Shown here: positions 44,958 through 54,328 of the stretch, piece by piece
How the letters are laid out: each line of letters begins with the position of its first letter
Position numbering within the stretch: the first letter of the stretch is position 1
Assembly (NCBI GenBank): GCA_029053015.1
Contig: JAIDHX010000049.1
Span: 1 to 64,000, forward strand
Length of the DNA stretch: 64,000 nt
DNA from: Lachnospiraceae bacterium
Lineage (GTDB): Bacteria; Bacillota; Clostridia; Lachnospirales; Lachnospiraceae
Direction: 5' to 3'
Notes under the pieces: model-generated
Databases searched by the model: none
The model's input: only the letters and a program-made list of their open reading frames with translations
What the model was told of the DNA's origin: nothing
Program-made: the position numbers and the translations under genes

Positions 44958-45936
44958 TATTCCCTCGCTCCGAATCATCCGCAAAAATCAGCGCAATCAT
45001 TTCACGCAGTTCTTCCAAACTTCCGCACTTATATAAACGTTCCTTATACTGTTTTGTCCCCTTTCGCTTCTTCATCATGTAAGAAGCAATCTTTTTTATA
45101 TAGCTTAAAACAAAAGTTTCCTCATAATACTGTGCCGTCAGCTCCATCTGCTCTGTCAAAATCTGAAAGAGCGTCTTTTGACAGGGCTTTCCCGTCAATT
45201 CCGTAAAAATGAAAGGATGCTCCAGTCCATACCGCGCAATCATAATCCCATCCGCACCCGTACATTCCAACATTTTTACAGCTTCCTCCACAGAAAAAAT
45301 GCCTCCGTTTGCAATGACAGGTATGGAAACTGCTGCTTTTGCCTGTTCAATCTCTTTTCTATATGGTTCTCCGTCATACATCATACTCCGGCTTCGTCCA
45401 TGAATCGTAATCATGTCCGCGCCGGCATCCTCACACATCCGGGCAAATTCAGCAGCAAACAGTTCCTCTTCCCGAATACCCACACGGCATTTTACCGTTA
45501 TGATTTTTCCGCTCTTTTTACAACCCCGTATAATCGCCGCCGCCCTTTTTCCATCCAGCATCAGCGCGCTTCCCTCACCGCTTTTAAAGACATTGGGAAC
45601 AGGACATCCCATATTAATGTCAATGATATCAAAATCCTCTAAAAGTTCACTTTTTGCCATCATCTCCATCACAGCCGGATTACCGCCAAGAAGTTGGACT
45701 GCCTTGATCGGCTCATCTTTTGCCGTAAGCAGGAGGCGTTTTGTTGCCTTGTCATTATATTTCAGGGCATTGGCACTGCACATTTCCGTAAAACATAAAC
45801 CCGCGCCAAGCTCATATGCCAGCATCCGAAACGGATAGCAGGTATACCCTGCAAGAGGCGCCATCAACACATTTGACGGAAGAAGCAGTCCGCCTACACG
45901 GAGCGGCCTGATATCCTGATCAAACAATTGCCCCAT
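44935..45936 (-). CDS. dusB: tRNA-dihydrouridine synthase (DusB-like)
   Basis: A 333-residue FMN enzyme reducing uridine in the tRNA D-loop. The barrel starts APLAGYTCYPFRML, with NMGCPVPNVFKSGEGSALM carrying the probable catalytic cysteine. TVKCRVGI, ITIHGRSRS and the IPVIANGGI/GADGIMIARYG phosphate-binding strands follow. The family is certain; the DusB subtype is inferred from the Firmicute context. A GGGG site lies upstream and the start is 7 bases after the DUF2262 stop. The LRR gene begins inside its last codons. Confidence 0.92.
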   Translation of the reverse strand: MGQLFDQDIRPLRVGGLLLPSNVLMAPLAGYTCYPFRMLAYELGAGLCFTEMCSANALKYNDKATKRLLLTAKDEPIKAVQLLGGNPAVMEMMAKSELLEDFDIIDINMGCPVPNVFKSGEGSALMLDGKRAAAIIRGCKKSGKIITVKCRVGIREEELFAAEFARMCEDAGADMITIHGRSRSMMYDGEPYRKEIEQAKAAVSIPVIANGGIFSVEEAVKMLECTGADGIMIARYGLEHPFIFTELTGKPCQKTLFQILTEQMELTAQYYEETFVLSYIKKIASYMMKKRKGTKQYKERLYKCGSLEELREMIALIFADDSERGNNGRLLSD

Positions 45937-45943
45937 AATAGTT

Positions 45944-46783
45944 CTACCCCACTATATTTGCCGATTCCGGCTCCCCTGAAACATCGACTGTTACCTCAAT
46001 GGAATGCCCCCAAAACATGTCATCGTCGCTATAATATAAGGTCAGCCCCCCATCAGAGCAAAATGTAATTTCGCTTATTTCAATTCTCTCTGTAAAGACA
46101 TCTTTTGTAATCTCGTCCGGCTTATCTTCGCTGTCATCTTCTTCCAGCCAGTCATTTGCCAGTCCTGTAAGCTGCCCGGCCGCAAACGAACGGTATTTTT
46201 TATCCTGCTTCTCAAAATCTGTAAAAAACGCCGCTGCCGTTCTCATTGCCGTTTCAGCAGTATCACCGTCTTCTTCATCCGTTTCCATATAAACTAAAAC
46301 ACTTATGCCATTTTTATCAACTTCCCCCTCAAACCATGAAAATTCCCTGTCAAGTGCAAATATCCCTAACTCATTTTCTATCGTAACCGGCATCTCATAA
46401 TATTCTTGCTGCTCCTCAAGCCAGGTATTTTTTGCCCCTTCTTCCAGAATTTCAACAAGCATATACCTGTTATTCAGAATTTCCATCTGACAAGGTTCCA
46501 GTTTTTTCGGAATGCATTTTCTTACTTTAACATGATAGATGCCGAATTGTTTAAAATCATACCCCCAGCCTTTCCGGTCTCTGTCATTCTTTATAATCCA
46601 TTCAATGCGCCCTGCCGCCTTTGAGCAGGCTCCTGTTTTCACATCAACAGAGGCAAGAAAATCCACAGACGGTTTCAGCATATCTTGATACACAGCCGCT
46701 CCGCCGCAGCCCCGTTTCATCAGGACCAGCATTTCTGTTTCTTCCCTCTCAAATTCTGCTTCAAAATCTGTTTTTGCTGACAT
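45944..46783 (-). CDS. DUF2262 domain protein
   Basis: A 279-residue cytosolic protein. The C-terminal half (about residues 135-279) matches DUF2262 as I know it: NELGIFALDREFSWFEGEVD, the GDTAETAMRTA segment, AAGQLTGLANDWLEE and the closing DDMFWGHSIEVTVD. The N-terminal half (residues 20-130) has a KRGCGGAAVYQD start and is less familiar. The function of this family is unknown; it occurs in immunity-like and accessory loci as well as alone. GAGGAG precedes the ATG. It lies between rlmH and dusB and may share their transcript. Confidence 0.8.
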   Translation of the reverse strand: MSAKTDFEAEFEREETEMLVLMKRGCGGAAVYQDMLKPSVDFLASVDVKTGACSKAAGRIEWIIKNDRDRKGWGYDFKQFGIYHVKVRKCIPKKLEPCQMEILNNRYMLVEILEEGAKNTWLEEQQEYYEMPVTIENELGIFALDREFSWFEGEVDKNGISVLVYMETDEEDGDTAETAMRTAAAFFTDFEKQDKKYRSFAAGQLTGLANDWLEEDDSEDKPDEITKDVFTERIEISEITFCSDGGLTLYYSDDDMFWGHSIEVTVDVSGEPESANIVG

Positions 46784-46825
46784 TTGCCATTTCTCCTCAA
46801 TAACTTTTATTGGACTGTTTCGCCC

Positions 46826-47305
46826 TTACTTATGATACGGCGCCCCGCTTATAATCCGGTAGCCACGGTATATCTGCTCACACAAAATCACACGCATAAG
46901 CTGATGGGGAAAGGTCATATCCGAAAAACTCAATGTAAAATCGGCTCTCTTTATGACTGCTTCATGCAGCCCAAGGGAGCCTCCAATGACAAACTGTATA
47001 TGGCTTTTTCCGGAAAGCCCTGTTTTTTGCAGCAGTTCTGCAAATGCAACGGAATCCAGCTTTTGCCCTTTGATGACAAGGGCAATGACAAAAGCATCCT
47101 CCTTCACTTTGGAGAGCAGTCTTTCGCCTTCTTTTTTCTTAATCTGCTCCTCCACCAAAGCACTGGCTCCATCCGGCGTCTTTTCATCTGCAACCTCAAC
47201 TATCTCGGTTTTGCAGTAAGCAGAAAGGCGCTTGCAGTATTCCTCTACCGCATCTTTATAAAACTTTTCTTTTATTTTTCCGACACATACGATTGATATT
47301 TTCAC
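46826..47305 (-). CDS. rlmH: 23S rRNA (pseudouridine-1915-N3)-methyltransferase RlmH
   Basis: A 159-residue SPOUT methyltransferase acting on assembled ribosomes at helix 69. The SAM-binding knot FVIGGSLGLHEAVIKRAD and the final FPHQLMRVILCEQIYRGYRIISG with PYHK are diagnostic, and the length is exact for the family. Translation starts at GTG, which overlaps the stop of the preceding gene as GTGA, so initiation is likely coupled. Confidence 0.97.
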   Translation of the reverse strand: MKISIVCVGKIKEKFYKDAVEEYCKRLSAYCKTEIVEVADEKTPDGASALVEEQIKKKEGERLLSKVKEDAFVIALVIKGQKLDSVAFAELLQKTGLSGKSHIQFVIGGSLGLHEAVIKRADFTLSFSDMTFPHQLMRVILCEQIYRGYRIISGAPYHK

Positions 47306-47913
47306 TGTTCAAAAATTTCCCCGTAAAGCTCGTCAACAAAATGCTCCAGAAAGCCCTCGTCGAGATTTAAAAACTGCTTTTGGATTTTTTCTTTCATAAG
47401 AGACACTCTTTTGAAATACATTTCTTCCTCCGGCATATTTTCCCACTCTTCACGGACGGATGCGGGCGCTTCCTCTGACACGCAGCCATTTTCCTGTTCA
47501 AACAATTCTTCATCCAGCTCTTTTGCTTCAAAATGGCTGAAACACCATTTCTCCATCGTACTGCGGAGAGAATTTTCCGACTCTGCTTTTTTGGCAAAAA
47601 TCCGGTAGGATTTCATGGAAACCATGCCCATGACAATAAAGAGCAGGAACAATGCGCTCATAACGCCATATGTCATGTATTTGGTGGTTCCGCTCAACCG
47701 GATGGGAAGAACGCCGGCAATGCCCAAAATCATGATTATCATGCCCACAACGCCAAAAATCAACAGTAAATAAGCCGACGATTTATTGTCTTCCGCTTTT
47801 GCAGCGCTGTTTTCATAGACAGCCGACGGCTGCAGCGGTGTTTTTTCCGCTGCATTTTCACTTTCTGCCGTCATCTTTTTCTTTTCAACCTTCTCCTCTG
47901 GGCTCTGTGGCAT
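47302..47913 (-). CDS. Small membrane protein of unknown function
   Basis: A 203-residue protein. A charged N-terminal tail (residues 1-45) is followed by two adjacent membrane helices (about 48-70 and 80-100) and a cytosolic, acidic C-terminal domain of about 95 residues. That domain ends EGFLEHFVDELYGEIFEQ. I recognise no family. ATG 47911-47913 is chosen for the strong GGAGGG site nine bases upstream; a frame seven codons longer lacks one. It is tightly coupled to rlmH downstream and lies 38 bases from nfnB upstream. Confidence 0.7.
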   Translation of the reverse strand: MPQSPEEKVEKKKMTAESENAAEKTPLQPSAVYENSAAKAEDNKSSAYLLLIFGVVGMIIMILGIAGVLPIRLSGTTKYMTYGVMSALFLLFIVMGMVSMKSYRIFAKKAESENSLRSTMEKWCFSHFEAKELDEELFEQENGCVSEEAPASVREEWENMPEEEMYFKRVSLMKEKIQKQFLNLDEGFLEHFVDELYGEIFEQ

Positions 47914-47951
47914 AATACTATCCCTCCATCCCATTATACTTCACGATTTTC

Positions 47952-49337
47952 TCATTTCTTTTGTAAATATTCGTCAATTCCCTTTGCGCCTGCTTTTCCG
48001 GCTCCCATTGCCAGAATAACCGTCGCTGCGCCCGTCACGGCATCGCCGCCCGCATAAACGCCTTCCTTTGTCGTCTTTCCGTTTTCTTCTTCGGCAACGA
48101 TACACTGCCACTTGTTGACCTCAAGTCCCTTTGTAGTAGAAGAAATCAACGGATTGGGAGAGGTTCCCAGAGACATAATAACGGTATCCACCTCTATCAC
48201 AAACTCAGAGCCCGGTACTTCCACAGGACGTCTTCTGCCGGATTCATCCGGTGCGCCAAGTTCCATGCGGATACATTTCATACCGGTTACCCAGCCCTTT
48301 TCATCTTCCAGAATTTCCACCGGATTGGTCAAAAGGTCAAAGATAATCCCTTCTTCCTTTGCATGATGTACCTCTTCCACACGCGCAGGCAGCTCTTCCT
48401 CACTTCTCCTGTATACGATATGTACCTCCGCGCCCAGTCTGAGTGCCGTTCTTGCAGCATCCATAGCCACGTTGCCGCCGCCGACTACTGCAACCTTCTT
48501 TCCTCTCATAATAGGGGTATTGGCATTTTCATCAAATGCCTTCATCAGGTTGCTTCTGGTGAGGTATTCATTTGCAGAAAATACGCCGTTTGCATTTTCT
48601 CCGGGAATTCCCATGAATTTGGGAAGTCCTGCGCCGGAACCGATGAAGACTGCTGAAAAGCCTTCCTCCTCAAGCAGTTCGTCGATGGTAACGGATTTTC
48701 CCACCACCACATTCGTTTCTATGGTCACGCCAAGTGCCTTTACATTTTCAATTTCCTTTGCCACGACATCCTGCTTTGGAAGACGGAATTCGGGAATTCC
48801 ATATACCAGAACGCCGCCCGGCTCGTGAAGTGCTTCAAAAATGGTAACTTCATAGCCCATCTTTGCCAAATCGCCTGCGCAGGTAAGTCCTGCCGGTCCG
48901 GAACCGATGACCGCAACCTTTTTACCGTTCTTCTCCTTTGCGCCCTCCGGTTTTACACCATTTTCTCTTGCCCAGTCGGCAACGAAGCGTTCCAGCTTTC
49001 CGATAGAAACAGGCTCGCCCTTGATGCCGCGGATACATTTTCCTTCACACTGGCTCTCCTGCGGGCAGACTCTTCCGCAGACTGCGGGAAGCGCCGAGGA
49101 TTCGCTGATAACCTGGTAAGCGCTCTCGATATCGCCTGTCTTGACATGTCCGATAAAAGCCGGAATATCAATCGCTACAGGACATCCCTTTACGCACTGT
49201 GCATTTTTACAGCCGATGCAGCGTCCTGCTTCCTCTATGGCTTCTGCCTTGTCATAGCCAAAACATACTTCTTCAAAGTTCGCTGCACGTACTTTGGGGT
49301 CCTGCTCACGAACGGGTACTTTCTTTAAAACGTCCAT
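47952..49337 (-). CDS. NADPH-dependent glutamate synthase small-subunit homologue, NfnB-like
   Basis: A 461-residue iron-sulfur flavoprotein. N-terminal cysteines (GRCIGCKNAQCVKGCP and CGRVCPQESQCEGKC) bind two [4Fe-4S] clusters. FAD binds at GSGPAGLTCAGDLAKMG, and a second Rossmann motif (GGGNVAMDAARTAL, then YRRSEEELPA) binds NADP(H). Annotation systems often call it GltA/glutamate synthase, but no large subunit is nearby and it sits directly after an NfnA homologue. The pair therefore most likely forms NfnAB, the electron-bifurcating ferredoxin:NAD(P)+ transhydrogenase. AAGGAG precedes the ATG. Confidence 0.88.
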   Translation of the reverse strand: MDVLKKVPVREQDPKVRAANFEEVCFGYDKAEAIEEAGRCIGCKNAQCVKGCPVAIDIPAFIGHVKTGDIESAYQVISESSALPAVCGRVCPQESQCEGKCIRGIKGEPVSIGKLERFVADWARENGVKPEGAKEKNGKKVAVIGSGPAGLTCAGDLAKMGYEVTIFEALHEPGGVLVYGIPEFRLPKQDVVAKEIENVKALGVTIETNVVVGKSVTIDELLEEEGFSAVFIGSGAGLPKFMGIPGENANGVFSANEYLTRSNLMKAFDENANTPIMRGKKVAVVGGGNVAMDAARTALRLGAEVHIVYRRSEEELPARVEEVHHAKEEGIIFDLLTNPVEILEDEKGWVTGMKCIRMELGAPDESGRRRPVEVPGSEFVIEVDTVIMSLGTSPNPLISSTTKGLEVNKWQCIVAEEENGKTTKEGVYAGGDAVTGAATVILAMGAGKAGAKGIDEYLQKK

Positions 49338-49369
49338 TTTTTATCTCCTTCATTCTTATGATTTCAATT

Positions 49370-50248
49370 TTACTGGCAGTTTCCACATCCGCCATGGTGG
49401 GAACTTCCTTCCTTTGCCTTTAAGAAAGCGCGTCCTTCTGCGGTTTTATAGATTTGCTGCCTCTGCATCGCTTCATCAAAATTCACCTGATGCCCGTCAA
49501 ATTCCGGTCCGTCCACGCAGGCAAATTTTACCTTGCCGCCCACACTGACACGGCATGCGCCGCACATTCCTGTACCGTCCACCATAATGGGATTTAAGCT
49601 GACAATGGTGGGGATTCCCAAATCCTTTGTCAACAGACAGACAAACTTCATCATAATCATAGGGCCGATCGCCACACAGGTATCATACTTCTTTCCGGAT
49701 TCCACAAGTTCTTTTATGGTCTGTGTCACCATACCGCTTCTGCCGTAAGAACCGTCGTCAGTGGTGACATAGAGATTGCCGGCTACCGCCTCCATCTCCT
49801 TTTCCAAAATCAGCATATCCTTGGTTTTAGCGCCAACAATCACATCTACATCAATGCCGTGCTCATGCAGCCATTTTACCTGCGGATAAACCGGAGCAGT
49901 TCCTACGCCGCCTGCCACAAAGAGCATCTTCTTTTTCTTAAGCTCCTCCAAATCCTCTTCCACGAACTCGGAAGCACAGCCCAGCGGACCGACAAAGTCC
50001 CTGAAGGAATCTCCTGCCTTTAAGGAAGCCATCATCTGAGTGGAAGCACCCACAATCTGAAATACGATGGTAATTGTTCCCTTTTCCCTGTCATAGTCAC
50101 AGATAGTCAGCGGAATACGTTCCCCCTCGTCATCCTTTCTGGCAATGATAAACTGCCCGGGTTTACAAGCAGCAGCAATCCTTTTTGCCTCCACTTCCAT
50201 CAGGTAAATGTTGTCTGCCAGTTCCTCTGCTCTTAAAATCTTATACAT
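49370..50248 (-). CDS. Ferredoxin-NAD+ reductase-type subunit, NfnA-like
   Basis: A 292-residue FAD/NAD(H)-binding protein of the dihydroorotate-dehydrogenase electron-transfer-subunit family. The FAD domain has the ERIPLTICDYD motif, the NAD domain has LFVAGGVGTAPVYPQ, and the C terminus carries cysteines (CGACRVSVGG, FACVDGP) for a [2Fe-2S] cluster. ATG 50246-50248 is chosen for a TGGAGG site; the longer frame overlaps the upstream gene. With the next gene it probably forms NfnAB, which couples NADH and ferredoxin oxidation to NADP+ reduction; a PyrK role is less likely because no pyrD is present. Confidence 0.87.
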   Translation of the reverse strand: MYKILRAEELADNIYLMEVEAKRIAAACKPGQFIIARKDDEGERIPLTICDYDREKGTITIVFQIVGASTQMMASLKAGDSFRDFVGPLGCASEFVEEDLEELKKKKMLFVAGGVGTAPVYPQVKWLHEHGIDVDVIVGAKTKDMLILEKEMEAVAGNLYVTTDDGSYGRSGMVTQTIKELVESGKKYDTCVAIGPMIMMKFVCLLTKDLGIPTIVSLNPIMVDGTGMCGACRVSVGGKVKFACVDGPEFDGHQVNFDEAMQRQQIYKTAEGRAFLKAKEGSSHHGGCGNCQ

Positions 50249-50261
50249 AGTAATCCTCCAT

Positions 50262-51728
50262 TTATGATTCCGGAGTTTCTTCCCCCTCCGGCATTTCTTC
50301 AAGTGCTTCCAGCACATAGCCGCCCAAAGCATCTCTTGACAAAGTAAAATATTCCTGTGTGTAGACATTGACGGCATAATTGGTTCCCGTCCGATTCTGC
50401 ACGCCCGCCGAATCCTCATATATCTCATAAATCACGTAAAAATCACCTTGCGACGGGATTGACAGTGCATACTGGAACGTATACAGATACCGCCCGCTCA
50501 GGCTGCCCGCCGGCGTTCCCGCTCCGTCCAGAATCTTGCCGTTTGCCACCATGATTTCCATAAGCCTTGCAATCGCCATATCCACCATAAAATCCGTCTG
50601 CAGCTGCAAATCAAACTGCCTTGTGGTACATTCCCCGGCCACACCTTCTTCATTGTAGCAGATAAATTTAAAAGTGCTTCTTCCCAAAGGCATGGGGACC
50701 GGACCTGTATACATAGCCGACTGTTCTGTCGGAATGGTACCGTCCGTCGTATAATACACCGTGCAGTCCATCGGCACCTGTACGGTTATCATGGTCGGCG
50801 TTGTGTAATCGCCGCTGTAATTATCCACCTCAGGCGCGGGCGGCTTAATAATATCTATGATATAGGTCTTTGCCACCACTTCGCTCTGTATGCCGTATTC
50901 ATTGACAAACATGGCAGAAATTTCATATTTCCCGGTCTCTAAAAAAATCGGCATGGTGTATATTTCGCTGTTTTCATCCGGCATTGTACCATCCAGTGTG
51001 TAATATATGGTTCCCTGTATGCTGGAAGTCAGTTTCAGCGGGACCACTGTGGTATAAGTCCCCTCCTGATAGCTGAATTCCGGCGGCACTGCCATATATT
51101 CCTGATATGTTGTTCGGATTTCTTCATTGTTTGTATTGATTAACAGGGTATTAATGGAGGCATAATCCTCCTTCCCCCGATAAAAGGCTATCATTTTTTT
51201 ATAGGCATTTTCCGTTTCGTCTTCCGTCGCATACCCCGATGTAAGAACCGCAGCCAGACAATCCGTATACGCCTGCTCCCGTCCCATCATATTGTAAAGC
51301 TCTGCAAGGGAAAACCGCAGAGAAACCTCTTCCGGCTCCAGTTCAACTGCCCTTTCATAATACTGTACTGCTTTTTCCACATCTCCTGATGCGATGCAGG
51401 CTTCTGCTTTGGAAATCTGGTATCCTGAAGAATTATAACGGTATTGGGAAACCGCATTTACAATCCACACTATACCAATGATAAGCAGAACGCACACAAC
51501 GGCTACGGCGGCTAACAGAATACCTTTCCACTTTCCGGTACGTTTCTTCCTGCTATCGGATTCTTTCGGAACCTCTGCCAGAACGTCCTCCACAATGCCG
51601 GAAAGCGTTTCATGCATACTATATTCAATTTCCGGCTCAAAGTCTGGAACGATATGTATCTCTTCACCGCATTTTTCGCAGTAAAGCTGCCCTTCCTCCA
51701 GCTCTGTTCCACATTTTGGACATTTCAT
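50262..51728 (-). CDS. Zinc-ribbon/TPR membrane protein with chitobiase-like C-terminal repeats
   Basis: A 488-residue protein. A zinc ribbon (CPKCGTELEEGQLYCEKCG) opens it, then a linker and one membrane helix (about 90-115). A TPR pair follows (ACIASGDVEKAVQYYERAVEL, about 130-165). Two copies of a chitobiase/hexosaminidase C-terminal-type beta domain come next, marked by YYTLDGTMPDENSEIYTMP and YYTTDGTIPTEQSAMYTGP. The extracellular part probably binds wall or carbohydrate; this is inferred. ATG 51726-51728 is chosen because the zinc ribbon starts there and a longer frame overlaps folD. Confidence 0.8.
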   Translation of the reverse strand: MKCPKCGTELEEGQLYCEKCGEEIHIVPDFEPEIEYSMHETLSGIVEDVLAEVPKESDSRKKRTGKWKGILLAAVAVVCVLLIIGIVWIVNAVSQYRYNSSGYQISKAEACIASGDVEKAVQYYERAVELEPEEVSLRFSLAELYNMMGREQAYTDCLAAVLTSGYATEDETENAYKKMIAFYRGKEDYASINTLLINTNNEEIRTTYQEYMAVPPEFSYQEGTYTTVVPLKLTSSIQGTIYYTLDGTMPDENSEIYTMPIFLETGKYEISAMFVNEYGIQSEVVAKTYIIDIIKPPAPEVDNYSGDYTTPTMITVQVPMDCTVYYTTDGTIPTEQSAMYTGPVPMPLGRSTFKFICYNEEGVAGECTTRQFDLQLQTDFMVDMAIARLMEIMVANGKILDGAGTPAGSLSGRYLYTFQYALSIPSQGDFYVIYEIYEDSAGVQNRTGTNYAVNVYTQEYFTLSRDALGGYVLEALEEMPEGEETPES

Positions 51729-51766
51729 AAGGAAAACCTGACCTTCCTGTATTTCTATTGTGTCAT

Positions 51767-52612
51767 TTACCACTGCATGGAAGCAGACTCTACACAATTA
51801 CTCATCAGCATGGCGATAGTCATCGGGCCAACGCCGCCGGGCACCGGCGTAATCGCACTGCAGACCGGAGCCACATCATCATAATCCACATCACCACACA
51901 GTTTTTTATTTTCCATGCGGTGAATCCCCACGTCAATTACAACAGCGCCCTCTTTTATATATTCTCTGGTAAAAAACTTCGGCTTTCCGATGGCGGCAAC
52001 TAAAATATCGGCTCTTTTCGTGACAGAAGCCAAATCCTTTGTCTTGGAATGTGCCACCGTAACCGTACCGTTTTCCCGAAGCAGCAAAAGCGCCATGGGT
52101 TTTCCCACAATATTACTTCTGCCGACTACCACACATTCCTTTCCTGTGATTTCAATGCCGCTTCGCTTTAAAAGCTGAATAATCCCTGCCGGTGTGCAGG
52201 ATACAAAACCCTTTTCACCGATACAAAGCGCGCCCACACTCTGCGGATGAAAGCCATCCACATCCTTTTCGGGTGCAATACTCCGGATTACCTTGTCCTC
52301 ATCAATATGCGCCGGCAGCGGAAGCTGCACCAGAATACCGTTTACATCTGTTCTTTGGTTCAAGCCGTCAATTAACGAAAGAAGCTCCTGCTCCGTAGTT
52401 TCTTCCGGCAGTTCATACGCCAGTGAACGGATTCCAATGTACTCGCATGCTTTCTTTTTATTGCCCACATAGACCGTGGAAGCAGGATCCGTCCCCACCT
52501 GTATCACCGCAAGAGTGATTTCCTTCCCCTGCGCCTTCATATCGCTTACTTTTTGCTTCAGTTCATCTTTAATCTGCGCTGATATTGCTTTTCCGTCAAT
52601 AATCTGTGCCAT
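51767..52612 (-). CDS. folD: Bifunctional methylene-THF dehydrogenase / methenyl-THF cyclohydrolase FolD
   Basis: A 281-residue enzyme that interconverts methylene-, methenyl- and 10-formyl-THF. The active-site tyrosine/lysine block STVYVGNKKKACEYIG, QLPLPAHID, VVGRSNIVGKP and the C-terminal TPVPGGVGPMTIAMLM are classic. ATG 52610-52612 follows an AGAGGAAAT site. It lies 46 bases after fhs; together they convert formate to methylene-THF. Confidence 0.97.
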   Translation of the reverse strand: MAQIIDGKAISAQIKDELKQKVSDMKAQGKEITLAVIQVGTDPASTVYVGNKKKACEYIGIRSLAYELPEETTEQELLSLIDGLNQRTDVNGILVQLPLPAHIDEDKVIRSIAPEKDVDGFHPQSVGALCIGEKGFVSCTPAGIIQLLKRSGIEITGKECVVVGRSNIVGKPMALLLLRENGTVTVAHSKTKDLASVTKRADILVAAIGKPKFFTREYIKEGAVVIDVGIHRMENKKLCGDVDYDDVAPVCSAITPVPGGVGPMTIAMLMSNCVESASMQW

Positions 52613-52658
52613 ATTTCCTCTCATTCTGCCGGAAGGCCATTGTTTTTTCTGTAAATCG

Positions 52659-54326
52659 CTAAAAAAGTCCTGTAATCACACCGTCTTCATTCACATCAAT
52701 GCCGTACGCCGCCGGACTCTTGGAAAGTCCCGGCATCGTCACAATCGTTCCTGTCAGCACCACAATAAAGCCGGCTCCCGCCGAGACATAGACCTCTCTC
52801 ACGCTCAAGTCAAAGCCTGTCGGCCTGCCCAGCTTATTCGGGTCGTCGGAAAGGGAATACTGGTTCTTCGCCATACAGACAGGCAGTGCGCCGTATCCAA
52901 GCGATTCCAACTTCTCTATTTGTTTTATGGCGGCAGATGTATAACTTACGCTTCCTGCACCGTAAATCTTTTTCGCCACCGCTTCTATCTTCTGCGTAAC
53001 GGAAAGCGAGTCCTCATAGAGCACCTGAAAACGACTTTCCTTCTCCAGCGCGCTTAACACCTTCTCTGCCAGTTCAATACCGCCTTCTCCGCCCTTTTCC
53101 CATACTTTTGCAATGGCAAACTCACAGCCCCTGCTCTCACAGAACTCTTTTACAAAGGCAGTCTCCTTCTTGGTATCCGACACAAAAGCGTTTAAGGTAA
53201 CTACAATGGGAACGCCAAAAAGCTGCAGATTTTCAATATGCTTTTCCAGATTGACAATTCCTGCCGCAAGGGCTTCCATATTTTCTTCGTTTAAATCTTT
53301 TTTCTCTACACCGCCATTGTATTTTAATGCCCTGATCGTCGCCACCAGCACCACCGCATCCGGCTTAAGCCCCGCCATACGGCACTTGATGTTAAAGAAC
53401 TTTTCTGCTCCCAAATCCGCACCGAAGCCGGCTTCCGTTACCACGTAATCCGCCATTTTAAGCGCTGTACGGGTTGCCCTGACGGAATTACAGCCATGCG
53501 CAATATTGGCAAAAGGGCCGCCGTGCACAAGCGCCGGTGTATGCTCCAGAGTCTGTATCAGATTGGGCTTCATCGCATCCTTTAAAAGCGCTGCCATAGC
53601 GCCCACGGCGCCAAGCTGCCCTGCTGTCACGGTCCGTCCCTGATAGTCGTATGCCACTACCATGCGGGACAGTCTTTCCTTCAAATCTTTCATGTCCTCA
53701 GCCAGGCACAGTACCGCCATAATTTCTGTCGCAACCGTAATTACAAAATGGTCTTCCCTGACAAATCCGTCTGTCTTGCTGCCCATCCCTACCACAATGT
53801 TCCGAAGAACCCTGTCATTCATGTCCATGCAGCGTTTCCACACAATCTGCCTTGTATCAATTCTAAGCTCGTTGCCTTGCTGAATGTGATTGTCCAAAAT
53901 CGCCGCCAAAAGATTGTTTGCGGCGGTAATGGCATGAAAATCACCGGTAAAATGCAGATTCAAATCCTCCATGGGCACCACCTGTGCGTACCCGCCGCCG
54001 GAAGCGCCTCCCTTGATGCCAAAGCATGGTCCCAGCGAAGGCTCACGCAGGGCAATCACTGCTTTTTTATTCAATTTTCCAAATGCCTCTCCCAAACCTA
54101 CCGTAACCGTTGTCTTTCCTTCACCGGCAGGCGTCGGATTGATGGCGGTAACCAAAATCAGTTTTCCGTCAGCATTGCCGGAAATCCTTTTTATGTATGC
54201 ATCCGATATTTTTGCCTTATACTTTCCATACAGTTCCAGCTCTTCTGCGTCAATACCAAGCTGTCCGGCTACTTCCGTGATTGGCTTCATTTCTGTAGCC
54301 TGTGCAATCTCAATATCTGTCTTCAT
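52659..54326 (-). CDS. fhs: Formate-tetrahydrofolate ligase
   Basis: A 555-residue ATP-dependent enzyme making 10-formyl-THF from formate, central to acetogenic and purine one-carbon metabolism. The nucleotide loop [34 protein letters not shown] with FTGDFHAI, and the C-terminal [15 protein letters not shown] are diagnostic. Length is normal. GGAGG precedes the ATG, which begins two bases after the ftsK stop, so the two genes are coupled. FolD is next, followed by the zinc-ribbon protein and NfnAB. Confidence 0.98.
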   Translation of the reverse strand: MKTDIEIAQATEMKPITEVAGQLGIDAEELELYGKYKAKISDAYIKRISGNADGKLILVTAINPTPAGEGKTTVTVGLGEAFGKLNKKAVIALREPSLGPCFGIKGGASGGGYAQVVPMEDLNLHFTGDFHAITAANNLLAAILDNHIQQGNELRIDTRQIVWKRCMDMNDRVLRNIVVGMGSKTDGFVREDHFVITVATEIMAVLCLAEDMKDLKERLSRMVVAYDYQGRTVTAGQLGAVGAMAALLKDAMKPNLIQTLEHTPALVHGGPFANIAHGCNSVRATRTALKMADYVVTEAGFGADLGAEKFFNIKCRMAGLKPDAVVLVATIRALKYNGGVEKKDLNEENMEALAAGIVNLEKHIENLQLFGVPIVVTLNAFVSDTKKETAFVKEFCESRGCEFAIAKVWEKGGEGGIELAEKVLSALEKESRFQVLYEDSLSVTQKIEAVAKKIYGAGSVSYTSAAIKQIEKLESLGYGALPVCMAKNQYSLSDDPNKLGRPTGFDLSVREVYVSAGAGFIVVLTGTIVTMPGLSKSPAAYGIDVNEDGVITGLF

Positions 54327-54328
54327 CC

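Noticed and set aside
50249..50428. 60-codon N-terminal extension of the NfnA-like protein
   Set aside because: It reads through the 3' end of the zinc-ribbon gene; a TGGAGG site precedes the internal ATG where family similarity begins.
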